64,000 nt of DNA from Nocardia takedensis NBRC 100417 (GCF_000308695.1 NZ_BAGG01000115.1:1-64000); one strand, 5' to 3'; shown: positions 48,896 through 58,158, counted from the stretch's first letter. Numbers and translations: made by a program. Notes: generated by a model not told the origin, from the letters alone.

Positions 48896-49174
48896 GTGCC
48901 CACGACCGCCACACCGAAATCCACACCCATCGAGCCCTACGTGCCGCTGGTCAAGCGGCCACTGCCCGCCGGGCGCCCGCGCCGGTGGTACGTCACCCAC
49001 AACCGCAGGCTCAAGGCCATGCGGCTGACGATCGCGCTGCTCGACTCCGGCATCTACCTGCCGAATCAGGCGAGCAACGAGAAGATCCGCCGCACAGCCG
49101 ATCTCGTCGGCATCCGACCGCCGTCGGACGCCACCTGCCGTCTGGTGCGCACCCTGCTGCGTTACAGCCGCTAG
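48896..49174 (+). CDS. Small conserved hypothetical between hemB and hemD
   Basis: A 92-residue basic protein with GTG start and strong GAGGGGAGGA site. Features are WYVTHNRRLKAMRLTIALLDSGIY and a helical C-terminus. It ends within the hemD 3' end, sharing a CTAG with its opposing stop codon. Function unknown. Confidence 0.6.
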   Translation: MPTTATPKSTPIEPYVPLVKRPLPAGRPRRWYVTHNRRLKAMRLTIALLDSGIYLPNQASNEKIRRTADLVGIRPPSDATCRLVRTLLRYSR

Positions 49175-49180
49175 CGGCTG
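49165..49180. repeat. Perfect 16-bp palindrome at a shared stop site
   Basis: CAGCCGCTAGCGGCTG is self-complementary. Its central CTAG (49171-49174) supplies the TAG stop of the plus-strand gene and the TAG stop of hemD on the other strand. It could form a short hairpin in both transcripts. Confidence 0.9.
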
Positions 49181-50736
49181 CGCCTGCTCTTCTTGCGCGG
49201 CGGGGGCAGCAGGCCCTCGGCGCGCAAGCGGGCGGCGTGCTCGGCCAGCGCCTCCACCAGCGGACCCACCTGGGCGACCTCGGGCTGCACATCCACCCGC
49301 AGGCCGAACTCGATGGCCGTCTCCGCCGTCTTCGGGCCGATGCAGGCCACGATCGTGCGGGCGTGCGGCTTGCCCGCGATGCCGACCAGGTTGCGCACGG
49401 TGGAGGACGAGGTGAACAGCACCGCGTCGAAACCGCCGGTCTTGATCATCTCGCGGGTCTCCGCGGGCGGCGGCGAGGCGCGCACCGTGCGGTAGGCGGT
49501 GACGTCGTCGATCTCCCAGCCGCGGTCGCGCAGACCTTCGGCCAAGGTCTCGGTGGCGATGTCGGCGCGCGGCAGCAGCACCCGGTTCACCGGGTCGAAG
49601 ACGTCGTCGTAGGGCGGGAAGTCGGCGAGCAGACCCTCCGAGGACTGTTCGCCGCTCGGCACGAGTTCGGGGTTGATGCCGAAGGAGCGCACCTTGTCGG
49701 CGGTGGCCTCGCCGACACAGGCGATCTTCACGCCGGAGAAGGCGCGGGCGTCCAGACCGAATTCGGCGAACTTCTCCCACACCGCGCGCACCGCGTTCGT
49801 CGAGGTGAACACCACCCACTGGTAGCGGCCGTCGACGAGGCCCTTGACCGCGCGTTCCATCTGCGCGGGGCTGCGCGGCGGCTCCACCGCGATGGTGGGC
49901 ACCTCCATGGGGATCGCGCCGTGGGTGACGAGCCGTTCGCTCATCTCCGCGGCCTGATCCTTGGTGCGCGGCACCAGCACGGTCCAGCCGTACAGGGCCC
50001 GCGACTCCCACCACGACATCTTCGACCGCGCGGCCACGACCTTGCCGATCGTCACCACCAGCGGTCCGACCAGTTCGGAGGCGGCGCTGTTGAGGGTGGC
50101 CAGGGTGGCCTCGATGGTGCGCTGCTGACGGGTGGTGCCGCGCACGGTCACCGCGACCGGGGTCTGCGGGGCCATGCCGTGTTCGACCAGGGCGCTGGCC
50201 GTCTCGGCCAGATGACCGGAGGTGGCGTGCAGCACCAGCGGGCCGGGCGCGGCGGCCAGCGCCGCCCAGTCGACCTCGCCGCGCACGTCGGCCTCGGTGT
50301 GGCCGCCGCCCAGGGCGATCCCCGCGTAGCTGGGCACCGCCGAACCACCGGGCAGACCCGGCAGCACCTCGAAGACCATGTGCGAGCGGGTGACGGTGTT
50401 GACCTCGTTGATCACCGCGTCGGTGGTCAACGGGTCGCCCGCGACCACCCGGACCACGTCGTGTCCGGCGCGCGCCTCGGCGATCAGCGTCTTGGCCACC
50501 TCGGCGGGTTCGCCGAGCGCGGGCCGCACGTCGACCGGGCGGGTGCCGTCCTCGTTCTCCTCGACGGCGACGCCGATCAGCGCGAGCACACCCTTGTCCA
50601 CATCGGGGTCGGTGAAGGCCAGCCTGGCCCGGCCGAGCACCTCGCGGGCCCGCACGGTGAGCAACGCCGGGTCACCGGGACCCGACCCGACGAAAAGGAT
50701 CCGACCGGGGTGCTTCTTCGTGGCGCGGCTGCTCAT
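49171..50736 (-). CDS. hemD: Fused uroporphyrinogen methyltransferase-like / uroporphyrinogen-III synthase
   Basis: A 521-residue bifunctional-looking protein. Residues about 10-245 are an SUMT/CobA-like methylase domain (FVGSGPGDPALLTVRA), and residues about 255-505 are HemD, the uroporphyrinogen-III synthase. A basic tail (PPPRKKSRRSR) closes it. The fusion is common in actinobacteria; the methylase part may feed siroheme or be inactive. ATG overlaps the hemC stop by 4 nt. Confidence 0.92.
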   Translation of the reverse strand: MSSRATKKHPGRILFVGSGPGDPALLTVRAREVLGRARLAFTDPDVDKGVLALIGVAVEENEDGTRPVDVRPALGEPAEVAKTLIAEARAGHDVVRVVAGDPLTTDAVINEVNTVTRSHMVFEVLPGLPGGSAVPSYAGIALGGGHTEADVRGEVDWAALAAAPGPLVLHATSGHLAETASALVEHGMAPQTPVAVTVRGTTRQQRTIEATLATLNSAASELVGPLVVTIGKVVAARSKMSWWESRALYGWTVLVPRTKDQAAEMSERLVTHGAIPMEVPTIAVEPPRSPAQMERAVKGLVDGRYQWVVFTSTNAVRAVWEKFAEFGLDARAFSGVKIACVGEATADKVRSFGINPELVPSGEQSSEGLLADFPPYDDVFDPVNRVLLPRADIATETLAEGLRDRGWEIDDVTAYRTVRASPPPAETREMIKTGGFDAVLFTSSSTVRNLVGIAGKPHARTIVACIGPKTAETAIEFGLRVDVQPEVAQVGPLVEALAEHAARLRAEGLLPPPRKKSRRSR

Positions 50737-51788
50737 CGGCTGTTCTCCATTGGGCTGGGATGGGTGACGTCGAGGGCGGGCGGCTCCACCGCCGCCGGGG
50801 CGGAATCCGGTTCCGGTTCCGCGGTGAGGAGCTCGCGAGCGCCGAGCTCCACCAATTCGCGGGCCAACGCCCGGCCGAGTTCGGCCGCGTCGCGCGGCGA
50901 ACCGACCACCGACGCCCGCACCACATCGGATCCGTCGACCGCCGCCGCGCATCCGCGCAGCGAGAGCTCGTCGAAGATCCTGCCGTCGTCATCGAGGGAT
51001 TCGACGATCTCGGCGAGCGCGCCCACCGGGGCCGAACAACCGGCCTCCAATTCGGCGAGCAGCGCGCGCTCGGCGACGACCGAGGCTCTTGTCGCGGCGT
51101 CGTCGAGGGCGGCGAGCGCCTCGATCAACGCGGTGTCCTCGCCGCGACATTCGACCGCGAGCGCGCCCTGGGCGGGCGCGGGCAGCATCTGCACCGGTTC
51201 CAACGCCTCGGTGACCGCGTCGAGCCGGTCGATCCGGGCCAGGCCGGCTCTGGCGACCACGACGGCGTCGAGTTCGCCGTCGCGCACCTTGGCCAGGCGG
51301 GTGTCGAGATTGCCGCGCAGCGGTACGAGGTCCAGGCCGAGCCCCAGCGCGAGCAACTGCGCGATGCGGCGCGGCGCCGAGGTGCCGACCTTGGAGCCCG
51401 CGGGTAATTCGCCGAGCACCATGCCGTCGCGCGCCACCAGCGCGTCGCGCGGGTCCTGGCGCGGCGGGACGGCAGCGATGGTGAACCGGTCGTCGGGCGC
51501 GGTCGGCAGATCCTTGTAGGAGTGCACCGCGATGTCGATGGCGCCCGCGGCGAGTTCCTCGCGCAGCGCGGAGGTGAACACGCCGACGCCGATGTGCTGG
51601 ACCGGTTCGGCGGACAGGTCGCCGGGCGTCTTGACCACCACCAGTTCCGCCTCGTGCCCGGCGGCGATCAGCGCGTCGCGGACGGTGCCGGACTGGGTGA
51701 GCGCCAGCAGACTGCCGCGGGTGCCGATCCGCCAGGGACGACGTCGGTTCGCGACCGTCACGTTGTTCTCCTCCCGCAGGATCGTCAT
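50733..51788 (-). CDS. hemC: Porphobilinogen deaminase (hydroxymethylbilane synthase)
   Basis: A 351-residue HemC joining four porphobilinogens. IGTRGSLLALTQSG is the N-terminal block, HSYKDLPT holds conserved active-site residues, and C251 in LEAGCSAPVG binds the dipyrromethane cofactor. An Ala/Pro/Glu-rich tail (after about 325) is extra. The ATG overlaps the hemA stop. Confidence 0.95.
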   Translation of the reverse strand: MTILREENNVTVANRRRPWRIGTRGSLLALTQSGTVRDALIAAGHEAELVVVKTPGDLSAEPVQHIGVGVFTSALREELAAGAIDIAVHSYKDLPTAPDDRFTIAAVPPRQDPRDALVARDGMVLGELPAGSKVGTSAPRRIAQLLALGLGLDLVPLRGNLDTRLAKVRDGELDAVVVARAGLARIDRLDAVTEALEPVQMLPAPAQGALAVECRGEDTALIEALAALDDAATRASVVAERALLAELEAGCSAPVGALAEIVESLDDDGRIFDELSLRGCAAAVDGSDVVRASVVGSPRDAAELGRALARELVELGARELLTAEPEPDSAPAAVEPPALDVTHPSPMENSR

Positions 51789-53227
51789 CGGGGACTTCCT
51801 TGTTCGTCGCCCCAGTGGCCGGTGGTGAAATCGTCGGCGAGCGCCGCGCTGTGCTCGCCCGCGATGGCGCTGATCTCCATCGGCGCGGCAACCGCCTGGG
51901 CCGCACCGGGTTTGAGCTCGAACAGCTCGCGCAGGGCTTCGGCGTAGGTGTCGCCGCCCGGTGTGGAGGCCAACTGCTTGACCCGCACCGTGGGCGCGTG
52001 CAGCAATTTGTCGACCACCCGGCGCACCGTGCGGGCGACCTCGTCGCGTTCGGGATCGGCCAGGCCGGGCAGCCGCGAATCCAGCCGCAGCAGTTCGGCT
52101 TCGACCACTTCGGCGGCGCGCTGACGCAGCGCCGCCACCGTCGGGGTGACCTCGGCCATGCGCTGGCCCGCCAGGTACTTGGCGAGTTCGTCGGCGACGA
52201 TGGTGCGCGCGGCGGCGGTGTCGTCGGCGGCGGCGCCCGCGGCCGGATCGTGTTGCAGGGTCTCGATATCGATGACCGACACGCCGGGCAGTCCCGCGAC
52301 CGCCGGTTCGACGTCGCGCGGCAGGCCCAGATCGCAGAACACCAGCGGCTTCTCGTCGCCGAGATCTTCGGCGCGCTCGCGGTCGGCCAGCGCGCGGTGG
52401 GTGTCGGCGAGGGTGACCACGGCGCCGATCGCACCGGTGCAGGTGATCACCACATCCGCGTCCGCCATCGCCTCGGTGAGCCGGGACAGTTCCAGCGCAC
52501 CGGATTCCACGCCGTAGTTGGCGGCGGTCTCGGCCAGGCGCAGTGCCCGCTCGATCGTGCGGTTGACCACGATGATCCGGCCGATGCCCGCGCGCGCCAG
52601 ATGCGCGACCGCGAGGCCGCCCATCGCGCCCGCGCCGACCACCACGGCGGTCCGCCCGACCAGCGCCGACTCCGCGGTCGACGGATCGCCCGCGCTCAGC
52701 ACGGTCTTGGCCTTGTCGAGGGCGACCGAGACGACCGACGCGCCCGCGCGGTCGATCCCCGTCTCCGAATGCACCCGTTTGCCGACCCGCAGCGCGTGCT
52801 GGGCCAGTTCGTGCATGGTGCGGCCGACCGCCTGCTGGGCGTCGGCCGAGGCGTAGGCGGAACGGATCTGGCTGAGCACCTGCTGCTCGCCGACCACCAT
52901 CGAATCCAGCCCCGAGGCGACGGCGAAGAGGTGTTCGGCGGCGGCCTCGCTGTAGCGGACGTAGGCGTGTTTGGTCAGATCCGGCAGCGGCAGCCCGGAA
53001 TGTCTGGTCAGCAGTTCGCCGACCTCGGCGAGACCGCCGTGGAAGGCGTCGACCACCGCGTAGACCTCCACCCGGTTGCAGGTGGAGACGATCATCGCTT
53101 CCGAGACGTGACTCGAGGTGAGCATCCGATCGATCAGCTTCGGCCGATCGGTGTCGGTGATCGCCACCTTCTCCAGAATCGACACGGGCGCGCTGCGATG
53201 CGAGATCCCGACGAGAAGAACGCTCAT
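51785..53227 (-). CDS. hemA: Glutamyl-tRNA reductase
   Basis: A 480-residue HemA, first step of the C5 heme pathway. The catalytic C50 is in MIVSTCNRVEVYAV, VASGLDSMVVGEQQVLSQIR follows, and the NADPH-binding fold has VVVGAGAMGGLAVAHLARAG. ATG 53227 overlaps the rex stop by 4 nt, so its expression is tied to Rex. Confidence 0.95.
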   Translation of the reverse strand: MSVLLVGISHRSAPVSILEKVAITDTDRPKLIDRMLTSSHVSEAMIVSTCNRVEVYAVVDAFHGGLAEVGELLTRHSGLPLPDLTKHAYVRYSEAAAEHLFAVASGLDSMVVGEQQVLSQIRSAYASADAQQAVGRTMHELAQHALRVGKRVHSETGIDRAGASVVSVALDKAKTVLSAGDPSTAESALVGRTAVVVGAGAMGGLAVAHLARAGIGRIIVVNRTIERALRLAETAANYGVESGALELSRLTEAMADADVVITCTGAIGAVVTLADTHRALADRERAEDLGDEKPLVFCDLGLPRDVEPAVAGLPGVSVIDIETLQHDPAAGAAADDTAAARTIVADELAKYLAGQRMAEVTPTVAALRQRAAEVVEAELLRLDSRLPGLADPERDEVARTVRRVVDKLLHAPTVRVKQLASTPGGDTYAEALRELFELKPGAAQAVAAPMEISAIAGEHSAALADDFTTGHWGDEQGSPR

Positions 53228-54093
53228 GGTGTTACCACCGAACCTTTGCTGCTTGGCTCCGTTGCCTGATGCGCGGTTGTCTGATGCGAGGCGGCCTGAT
53301 GCGCGGCGCGGTGGGTCGCCGGAATGGCGAGCCCGGCCACGGATTCGGGAACCCGGCGAGCGATACGGCCCGACACCGCGGCGACCTCGGCCAGCGGTTC
53401 GGGCTCGGTGTTGCGGGTGCGCTCGAAGGAGAGCATCTGCATCTCCACGGCGAGGTCGACGCGGCGGACCTCGACCGTCGGCGGTGCGATGAGCACGCTC
53501 GGCGCGAAACTGAGAATCGACTGCACCCCGGCGGCGACCAGTCGGTCGCACACCTCCTGGGCGGCTTCGTCGGGGACGGTGATGACCGCGATGGTCGGGT
53601 CGAGGGCGAGGACCGCCTCGTGCAGCACCCGCACGTCGCGGACGGCGAGTCCGGCCACGCCCCGGCCGATCACCGACTCGTCGTTGTCGAAGATGCCGAC
53701 CACGGTGAAGCCGCGCCGCCGGAATCCGCCGTAGCCCACCAGGGCACGGCCGAGATTCCCCGCGCCGACCAGCACCACGCGATGGCCTCCGGACAGTCCG
53801 AGCACATCTTCGATCCTGGTGCGCAGCTTGCCCACGTCATAACCGACACCCCGAACGCCGTTGGGGCCGAGGAAGGACAGATCTTTGCGCAGCTTCGCCG
53901 AATTGACACCCGCCGCGACAGCCAGTTCCTCACTCGATACGATGAGCACACCGTCGTCGGCCATCGAGGCCAGCACCCGGAGATAGGTGGCCAGCCGAGC
54001 GACGGTGGCCTGCGGAATGTCCTTACCGGAGGCCGTCGCCTTCTGCAGAGCCCTGCCGGAGACGCCGCCCGGCGCCTCATGCTGCTCTGTCAC
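53224..54093 (-). CDS. rex: Redox-sensing transcriptional repressor Rex
   Basis: A 289-residue Rex. N-terminal winged helix (about 25-90, LRKDLSFLGPNGVRGVGYDV), then a Rossmann domain with LVGAGNLGRALVGYGGF that senses the NADH/NAD+ ratio. A His/Ala/Thr-rich tail of about 50 residues follows the normal end. High NADH should release Rex from DNA and derepress rex-hemACD. GTG start. Confidence 0.95.
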   Translation of the reverse strand: MTEQHEAPGGVSGRALQKATASGKDIPQATVARLATYLRVLASMADDGVLIVSSEELAVAAGVNSAKLRKDLSFLGPNGVRGVGYDVGKLRTRIEDVLGLSGGHRVVLVGAGNLGRALVGYGGFRRRGFTVVGIFDNDESVIGRGVAGLAVRDVRVLHEAVLALDPTIAVITVPDEAAQEVCDRLVAAGVQSILSFAPSVLIAPPTVEVRRVDLAVEMQMLSFERTRNTEPEPLAEVAAVSGRIARRVPESVAGLAIPATHRAAHQAASHQTTAHQATEPSSKGSVVTP

Positions 54094-54259
54094 GTCGTCG
54101 GCTCCTCGTCCCGGATTTCTCGTGATCCGGTTCGTCGCTCGACCTCTGACCCGGGGCGATGCGTTGTCCCGCGCGGTCCGGTGCCATGGTCGAAGGTTCG
54201 GATTTCAAGGGTGCTCCCGCAGCCTCGGTATGCGGGTCGCGTGCCACCACCGTAACCGC

Positions 54260-54277
54260 TTGTGCAGCCCTTCACAA
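54260..54277 (-). promoter_or_regulatory. Rex operator (ROP) upstream of rex
   Basis: TTGTG-N8-CACAA, an 18-bp inverted repeat fitting the Rex consensus TTGTGAANNNNTTCACAA, lies 167 nt upstream of the rex start. Rex-hemACD autoregulation by such a site is established in Streptomyces coelicolor. Confidence 0.8.
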
Positions 54278-54347
54278 AGTCGGTGAAATTGGCCTCATTT
54301 CCGCCGCGACCAGCGGTGCGACGGAATCGACCCGCAGCAGCTTTTCC

Positions 54348-54608
54348 TCACCGACGCAAATCGGCGCGCAAACGCGGCTCGTCGACATCGAAATAGCTGT
54401 GCTCCCGGCCGTCCAACAGCACCACCGGCAGGCGGTCGCCGTACTCCGCGCGCAGGCCAGGATCGGTTTCGGCGGCCACGTCGACGTCCAGAGTCGCCGG
54501 TTCGATACCGAAATCGGCGCAGATATCGCGCAACTGTTCGAGTGCCACAGCGCACAGTCCACAGCCCGACCGGGTCAGCAGCGTCACAGAATGTGTGGGA
54601 TCGGTCAT
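54348..54608 (-). CDS. Glutaredoxin-like protein
   Basis: An 86-residue DUF836/glutaredoxin-fold protein with the CGLC redox pair (C16, C19) near the N-terminus and the RLPVVLLDGREHSYFDVDE strand-loop with cis-Pro. Like Rv0508 next to hemA. It may reduce disulfides or bind a metal; the target is unknown. It is transcribed toward rex with a 254-nt gap. Confidence 0.82.
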   Translation of the reverse strand: MTDPTHSVTLLTRSGCGLCAVALEQLRDICADFGIEPATLDVDVAAETDPGLRAEYGDRLPVVLLDGREHSYFDVDEPRLRADLRR

Positions 54609-54686
54609 GACCGCAATTAAAACCCGTGACCGCCGCCGATCCGGTACCCCTGGTCCTGGACGAAACTGTCGCGCCCGCCCGCTAGT

Positions 54687-55748
54687 GTGGACCTGTTCGC
54701 GCGACGGGCGGAGGTACTGGTGCCGGAACGATCGAAGGTCGAGAGGGCGGGATTCATCGCGGGGCGCTTCGGTGAGTTTCCGGTTCGCTGGAATCAGGGC
54801 AGACTCGGCCAGAGCCTGCAGGATCAGCTCGCCCGCATCTCCCGCAGCCCCTTCGGCCCCAGCGAGGAAGAGGTCCGCGCCAATCTCGCGGGCGAGGCCA
54901 GCGCGGATGCCGCGCTGTCGCTGCACGACGCCGAACTCGCGGCGGGCGAACCCGAACAGCGCGGCCCCGAGGCCCCCCGCGACCTGACGGCGGCGGCGTT
55001 CTTCGACGTCGACAACACCATGGTCCAGGGCGCCTCGATCGTGCATTTCGCCCGGGGTCTGGCCGCGCGCAAGTACTTCAAGACCTCGGATCTGGTCGAC
55101 GTGGCCTGGAAGCAGGTCAAATTCCGGGTCACCGGCAAGGAGAACAGCACCGACATGCAGGCGGGCCGGGAGAAGGCGCTGGCCTTCATCGCCGGACGCC
55201 CCACCGCCGAACTGGCGGCCCTGGGCGAGGAGATCTACGACGAGATCATCGCCGACAAGATCTGGCCGGGCACCAGGGCGCTGGCGCAGATGCACCTGGA
55301 CGCGGGCCAGCAGGTCTGGCTGGTGACGGCCACACCGGTCGAATTGGCCCAGGTGATCGCGAAGCGACTGGGGTTGACCGGTGCGCTCGGCACGGTCGCC
55401 GAGAGCGTCGACGGGAAGTTCACCGGCCGCCTGGTCGGCGACATCCTGCACGGGCTCGGCAAGGCGCACGCGGTGCGCACGCTCGCGATCCGCGAGGGCC
55501 TGAACCTCAAGCGCTGCACCGCCTATTCCGACAGCCACAACGACGTGCCGATGCTGTCGCTGGTCGGCACGTCGGTCGCGATCAACCCGGATTCGGATCT
55601 GCGCGAGGTCGCCAAGAACCGGGGCTGGGAGATCCGCGATTTCCGAACCGGGCGCAAGGCCGCCAAGATCGGCGTCCCCACCGCCCTGGCCCTGGGGGCG
55701 GCGGGCGGTGCGGTGGCCGCGGCGATCACCCGCCGCAAGGCGGGCTGA
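54687..55748 (+). CDS. serB1: HAD-superfamily IB phosphatase (SerB1-like)
   Basis: A 353-residue HAD hydrolase. Residues about 105-330 form the domain: motif I FFDVDNTMVQGASI, motif II VTATPVELAQ, motif III in the GKFTGRL to LGKAHAVRT region, and motif IV YSDSHNDVPMLSLVG. The N-terminal 100 residues are an extension; the C-terminus ends in a hydrophobic helix. Named after Rv0505c; phosphoserine or another phosphate ester could be the substrate. GTG start. Confidence 0.83.
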   Translation: MDLFARRAEVLVPERSKVERAGFIAGRFGEFPVRWNQGRLGQSLQDQLARISRSPFGPSEEEVRANLAGEASADAALSLHDAELAAGEPEQRGPEAPRDLTAAAFFDVDNTMVQGASIVHFARGLAARKYFKTSDLVDVAWKQVKFRVTGKENSTDMQAGREKALAFIAGRPTAELAALGEEIYDEIIADKIWPGTRALAQMHLDAGQQVWLVTATPVELAQVIAKRLGLTGALGTVAESVDGKFTGRLVGDILHGLGKAHAVRTLAIREGLNLKRCTAYSDSHNDVPMLSLVGTSVAINPDSDLREVAKNRGWEIRDFRTGRKAAKIGVPTALALGAAGGAVAAAITRRKAG

Positions 55749-55754
55749 TCCGCC

Positions 55755-56777
55755 CTACCCGGTGAAGGCGCCGCGGCGCTTGGTGAGCAACCGGTACAGC
55801 GTCTGCTGGATGGTCTCGCGGACCTGGTCGGTGACCTCGAACATCGTCATCGGGTCGTCGGCGGCCTCGGGCTCGTAGGACGTGGTGGTGATCGGTTCGC
55901 CGAATTCGATGTACCACTTCGAGGGCAGCGGCACCGCGCCCAGCGGACCCAGGTGCGGGAACAGCGGGGTGACCGGGAAGTAGGGCAGGCCGAGCAGGCG
56001 GGCCAGCGGCTTGAGGTCGGCCAGCTTCGGGTAGATCTCCTCCGAACCGACGATCGAGCACGGAATGATCGGCACGCCCGTGCGCACCGCCGCCGCCACG
56101 AAACCGCCGCGGCCGAAGCGCTGGAGCTTGTAGCGGTCGGCGTAGTTCTTGCCGACGCCCTTGAACCCCTCGGGGAAGACGCCGGTCAGTTCGCCCGAGC
56201 GCAGCAGGCGTTCGGCGTCCTCGCGGCAGGCCAGGGTGTGGCCTGCCTTGCGCGCCATCGCCCCCAGGACCGGCATCTCGAAGATCAGATCGGCCGCGAG
56301 CAGGCGCAGGGCGCGCTGCTTGGGGTGGTGGTCGTGCACGGCCAGTTGCAGCATGAGGCCGTCCAACGGCACCGTGCCCGCGTGGTTGGCCACGATCAGC
56401 GCGCCGCCCACCTCCGGGATGTTCTGCATCCCGCTGACCTGGACGCGGAACCACAGGTCCGACATCGGGCGCAGAGCGGGCAGGATGACCGATTCGAGCA
56501 GATGTTCGTCGAAGCCGAATTCATCGATCTGGTAATCGCCGGTGAGGCGGCGGCGGGCGAATTCGGCGGTGCGGCTGATCTGACCGCCGAGCGCACCGCG
56601 CAGCAGGTCACCGACCGAACGCGGGGCGGGCTGTTCCGCCGCGGCCAGGCGATCGGTCAGCGAGGTCACCCCGGTGGCCGTGCGACCGAGGGTCTCGGGA
56701 CGACGACGTTCGGCGGTGCGCCGTCCCGACTCCACGGTCTGATCGTGCAGATGAATCACTTTCGCCACGTGGTTCAT
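55755..56777 (-). CDS. PlsC-type acyltransferase
   Basis: A 340-residue 1-acylglycerol-3-phosphate acyltransferase-like protein. The catalytic NHAGTVPLD (H132, D137) and glycerol-phosphate site FPEGFKGVGK are present. Equivalent to Rv0502, downstream of galE2. The role is in phospholipid or triacylglycerol synthesis; the acceptor is not known. Its ATG overlaps the epimerase stop by 4 nt. Confidence 0.87.
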   Translation of the reverse strand: MNHVAKVIHLHDQTVESGRRTAERRRPETLGRTATGVTSLTDRLAAAEQPAPRSVGDLLRGALGGQISRTAEFARRRLTGDYQIDEFGFDEHLLESVILPALRPMSDLWFRVQVSGMQNIPEVGGALIVANHAGTVPLDGLMLQLAVHDHHPKQRALRLLAADLIFEMPVLGAMARKAGHTLACREDAERLLRSGELTGVFPEGFKGVGKNYADRYKLQRFGRGGFVAAAVRTGVPIIPCSIVGSEEIYPKLADLKPLARLLGLPYFPVTPLFPHLGPLGAVPLPSKWYIEFGEPITTTSYEPEAADDPMTMFEVTDQVRETIQQTLYRLLTKRRGAFTG

Positions 56778-57862
56778 TGATGTGCTCCCGTACCGGCCCC
56801 GAGCAGGCCGAGCAGTTTTTTCTCCGCGGCATCGATCCACGCCGGATCGAAGACGGGCCGCAACGCTGCGCCCCCGATGAAGTCGTCGAACGCCTGCACC
56901 GTGGTCCATCGCGGAACGAACTGGAGTTCGGTCCGCATACGGGTCGTGTCCAGACCACATCCGAAGTGGAAATAGTCGAGTTGTTCGCCGGTGAACTCAC
57001 GCATCACCGGACCCATCAACGCCCGCCCCGCACTGCGGAACAGGACGAAGGGCACCGGCAGTTCGACGCGGCCCGCGCGGCGGACCGCTTGCGACAGTGT
57101 CAACGCACCGTCTCCAGCGATATTGTACGTGCCCCCGGGGGCCATGCGCGCGGCCTGCGCGAGCGCGGCCACCGCGTCCTCCTCGTGCAGCAGTTGCAGG
57201 CGGGCGTTGCGGCCGAAGACGGTGGGGACGACCGGCGACTGGAGGTACTGCACGCCGCGGCCCGCCAATCGCGGTCCGACGATCGGCGCGAAACGCAATA
57301 TCGAGGCAGCGATATCGGGCCGTCGTCGCGCCATACCGCGGACGAAACCCTCGATTTCGATCAGATCGCGCGCGAACCATCCGCGCGGCGGTCGCCGTGC
57401 GCTCATTTCCTCGGTGAATTTCGCGGGGTCCTTCGCACTACATCCGTATACCCCCGATGTGGAACGCAACACCACGCGGCGCACCGATGGCGACTTCTGA
57501 CAAACCGCGAACAATTGCATCGCGCCCAATACGTTGAGATCCTTCATCACCGCCCGGCCACCACCTGACGGCGGGCGTGACAGCACCGCCGCGTGCACGA
57601 CCGTGTCGACCTCGTTGCCGTCGATCACCTTGCGGATCAACGGATTACGAATATCGGCGCGGACGAATTCGGCGCGGCCCATACGGCGGCGCAACTCGCG
57701 CGGGGGCGTGGTGGTGTCGACCGCGACGACCCGCTCGACACTCGGGTCCTGCGCGAGCCGAGAAGCGATGTTGCCGCCGAAGAATCGGCTGGCGCCGGTC
57801 ACCATCACCACCTTGGGTGTGTTCCCGTCTCTTACCTCAGATCCCACGGCACCGGATCCCAC
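56774..57862 (-). CDS. galE2: NAD-dependent epimerase/dehydratase
   Basis: A 362-residue extended SDR. The NAD-binding motif VMVTGASRFFGGNIASRL is near residue 18. The STSGVYG segment supplies the active-site Ser, but the typical YxxxK pair is not evident where expected (RDLIEIEGF), so the substrate and even catalysis are uncertain. Like Rv0501. GTG start. Confidence 0.82.
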   Translation of the reverse strand: MGSGAVGSEVRDGNTPKVVMVTGASRFFGGNIASRLAQDPSVERVVAVDTTTPPRELRRRMGRAEFVRADIRNPLIRKVIDGNEVDTVVHAAVLSRPPSGGGRAVMKDLNVLGAMQLFAVCQKSPSVRRVVLRSTSGVYGCSAKDPAKFTEEMSARRPPRGWFARDLIEIEGFVRGMARRRPDIAASILRFAPIVGPRLAGRGVQYLQSPVVPTVFGRNARLQLLHEEDAVAALAQAARMAPGGTYNIAGDGALTLSQAVRRAGRVELPVPFVLFRSAGRALMGPVMREFTGEQLDYFHFGCGLDTTRMRTELQFVPRWTTVQAFDDFIGGAALRPVFDPAWIDAAEKKLLGLLGAGTGAHQ

Positions 57863-58007
57863 CTACGAGGGCCTCATTTCCATTTTTCTGGCGGTTCCCA
57901 GAGTAACCGCTGACCTGCACGTCACCGAGGGTATTAACCAGGTTCTAACGATGACTTCGGTCACCGGAAACATTCCGAACGTTTCAAATCGCGTTGTTTC
58001 AAAAGCA

Positions 58008-58038
58008 GAGGCCCGTCACCGAGAAGGTGACGGGCCTC
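58008..58038 (-). terminator. Terminator after bS22
   Basis: A 13-bp perfect stem (58008-58020 with 58026-58038), loop of 5, then TGCTTTTG on the minus strand, 19 nt after the bS22 stop. Good intrinsic terminator; galE2 beyond it needs its own promoter in 57863-58007. Confidence 0.8.
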
Positions 58039-58056
58039 ATCTGCCGAGCGCGGAGC

Positions 58057-58158
58057 CTACTTGCCGAGTTTGCGCCGCTGCACACGTGTACGGCGAAGCA
58101 GCTTACGGTGCTTCTTCTTCGACATGCGCTTGCGACGCTTCTTGATCACTGAACCCAT
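58057..58158 (-). CDS. 30S ribosomal protein bS22 (AURKAIP1/COX24-like)
   Basis: A 33-residue, highly basic protein reading [20 protein letters not shown] and ending RVQRRKLGK. It matches the mycobacterial 33-residue protein next to proC/galE2, seen in Mycobacterium smegmatis ribosome structures as bS22. Its gene is too short for normal ORF callers. Closed by a strong terminator. About 240 nt upstream (58159-58398) hold its promoter. Confidence 0.93.

Noticed and set aside
47440..51519. 1,359-codon open frame on the plus strand
   Set aside because: It lies antisense to hemB, hemD and hemC, and is Arg/Gly/Pro/His-rich. It is a GC-bias shadow of real genes.
56774..57862. Calling the epimerase UDP-galactose 4-epimerase
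   Set aside because: The YxxxK catalytic pair is not evident, so only the broad SDR/epimerase family is supported; the symbol follows the M. tuberculosis locus name.
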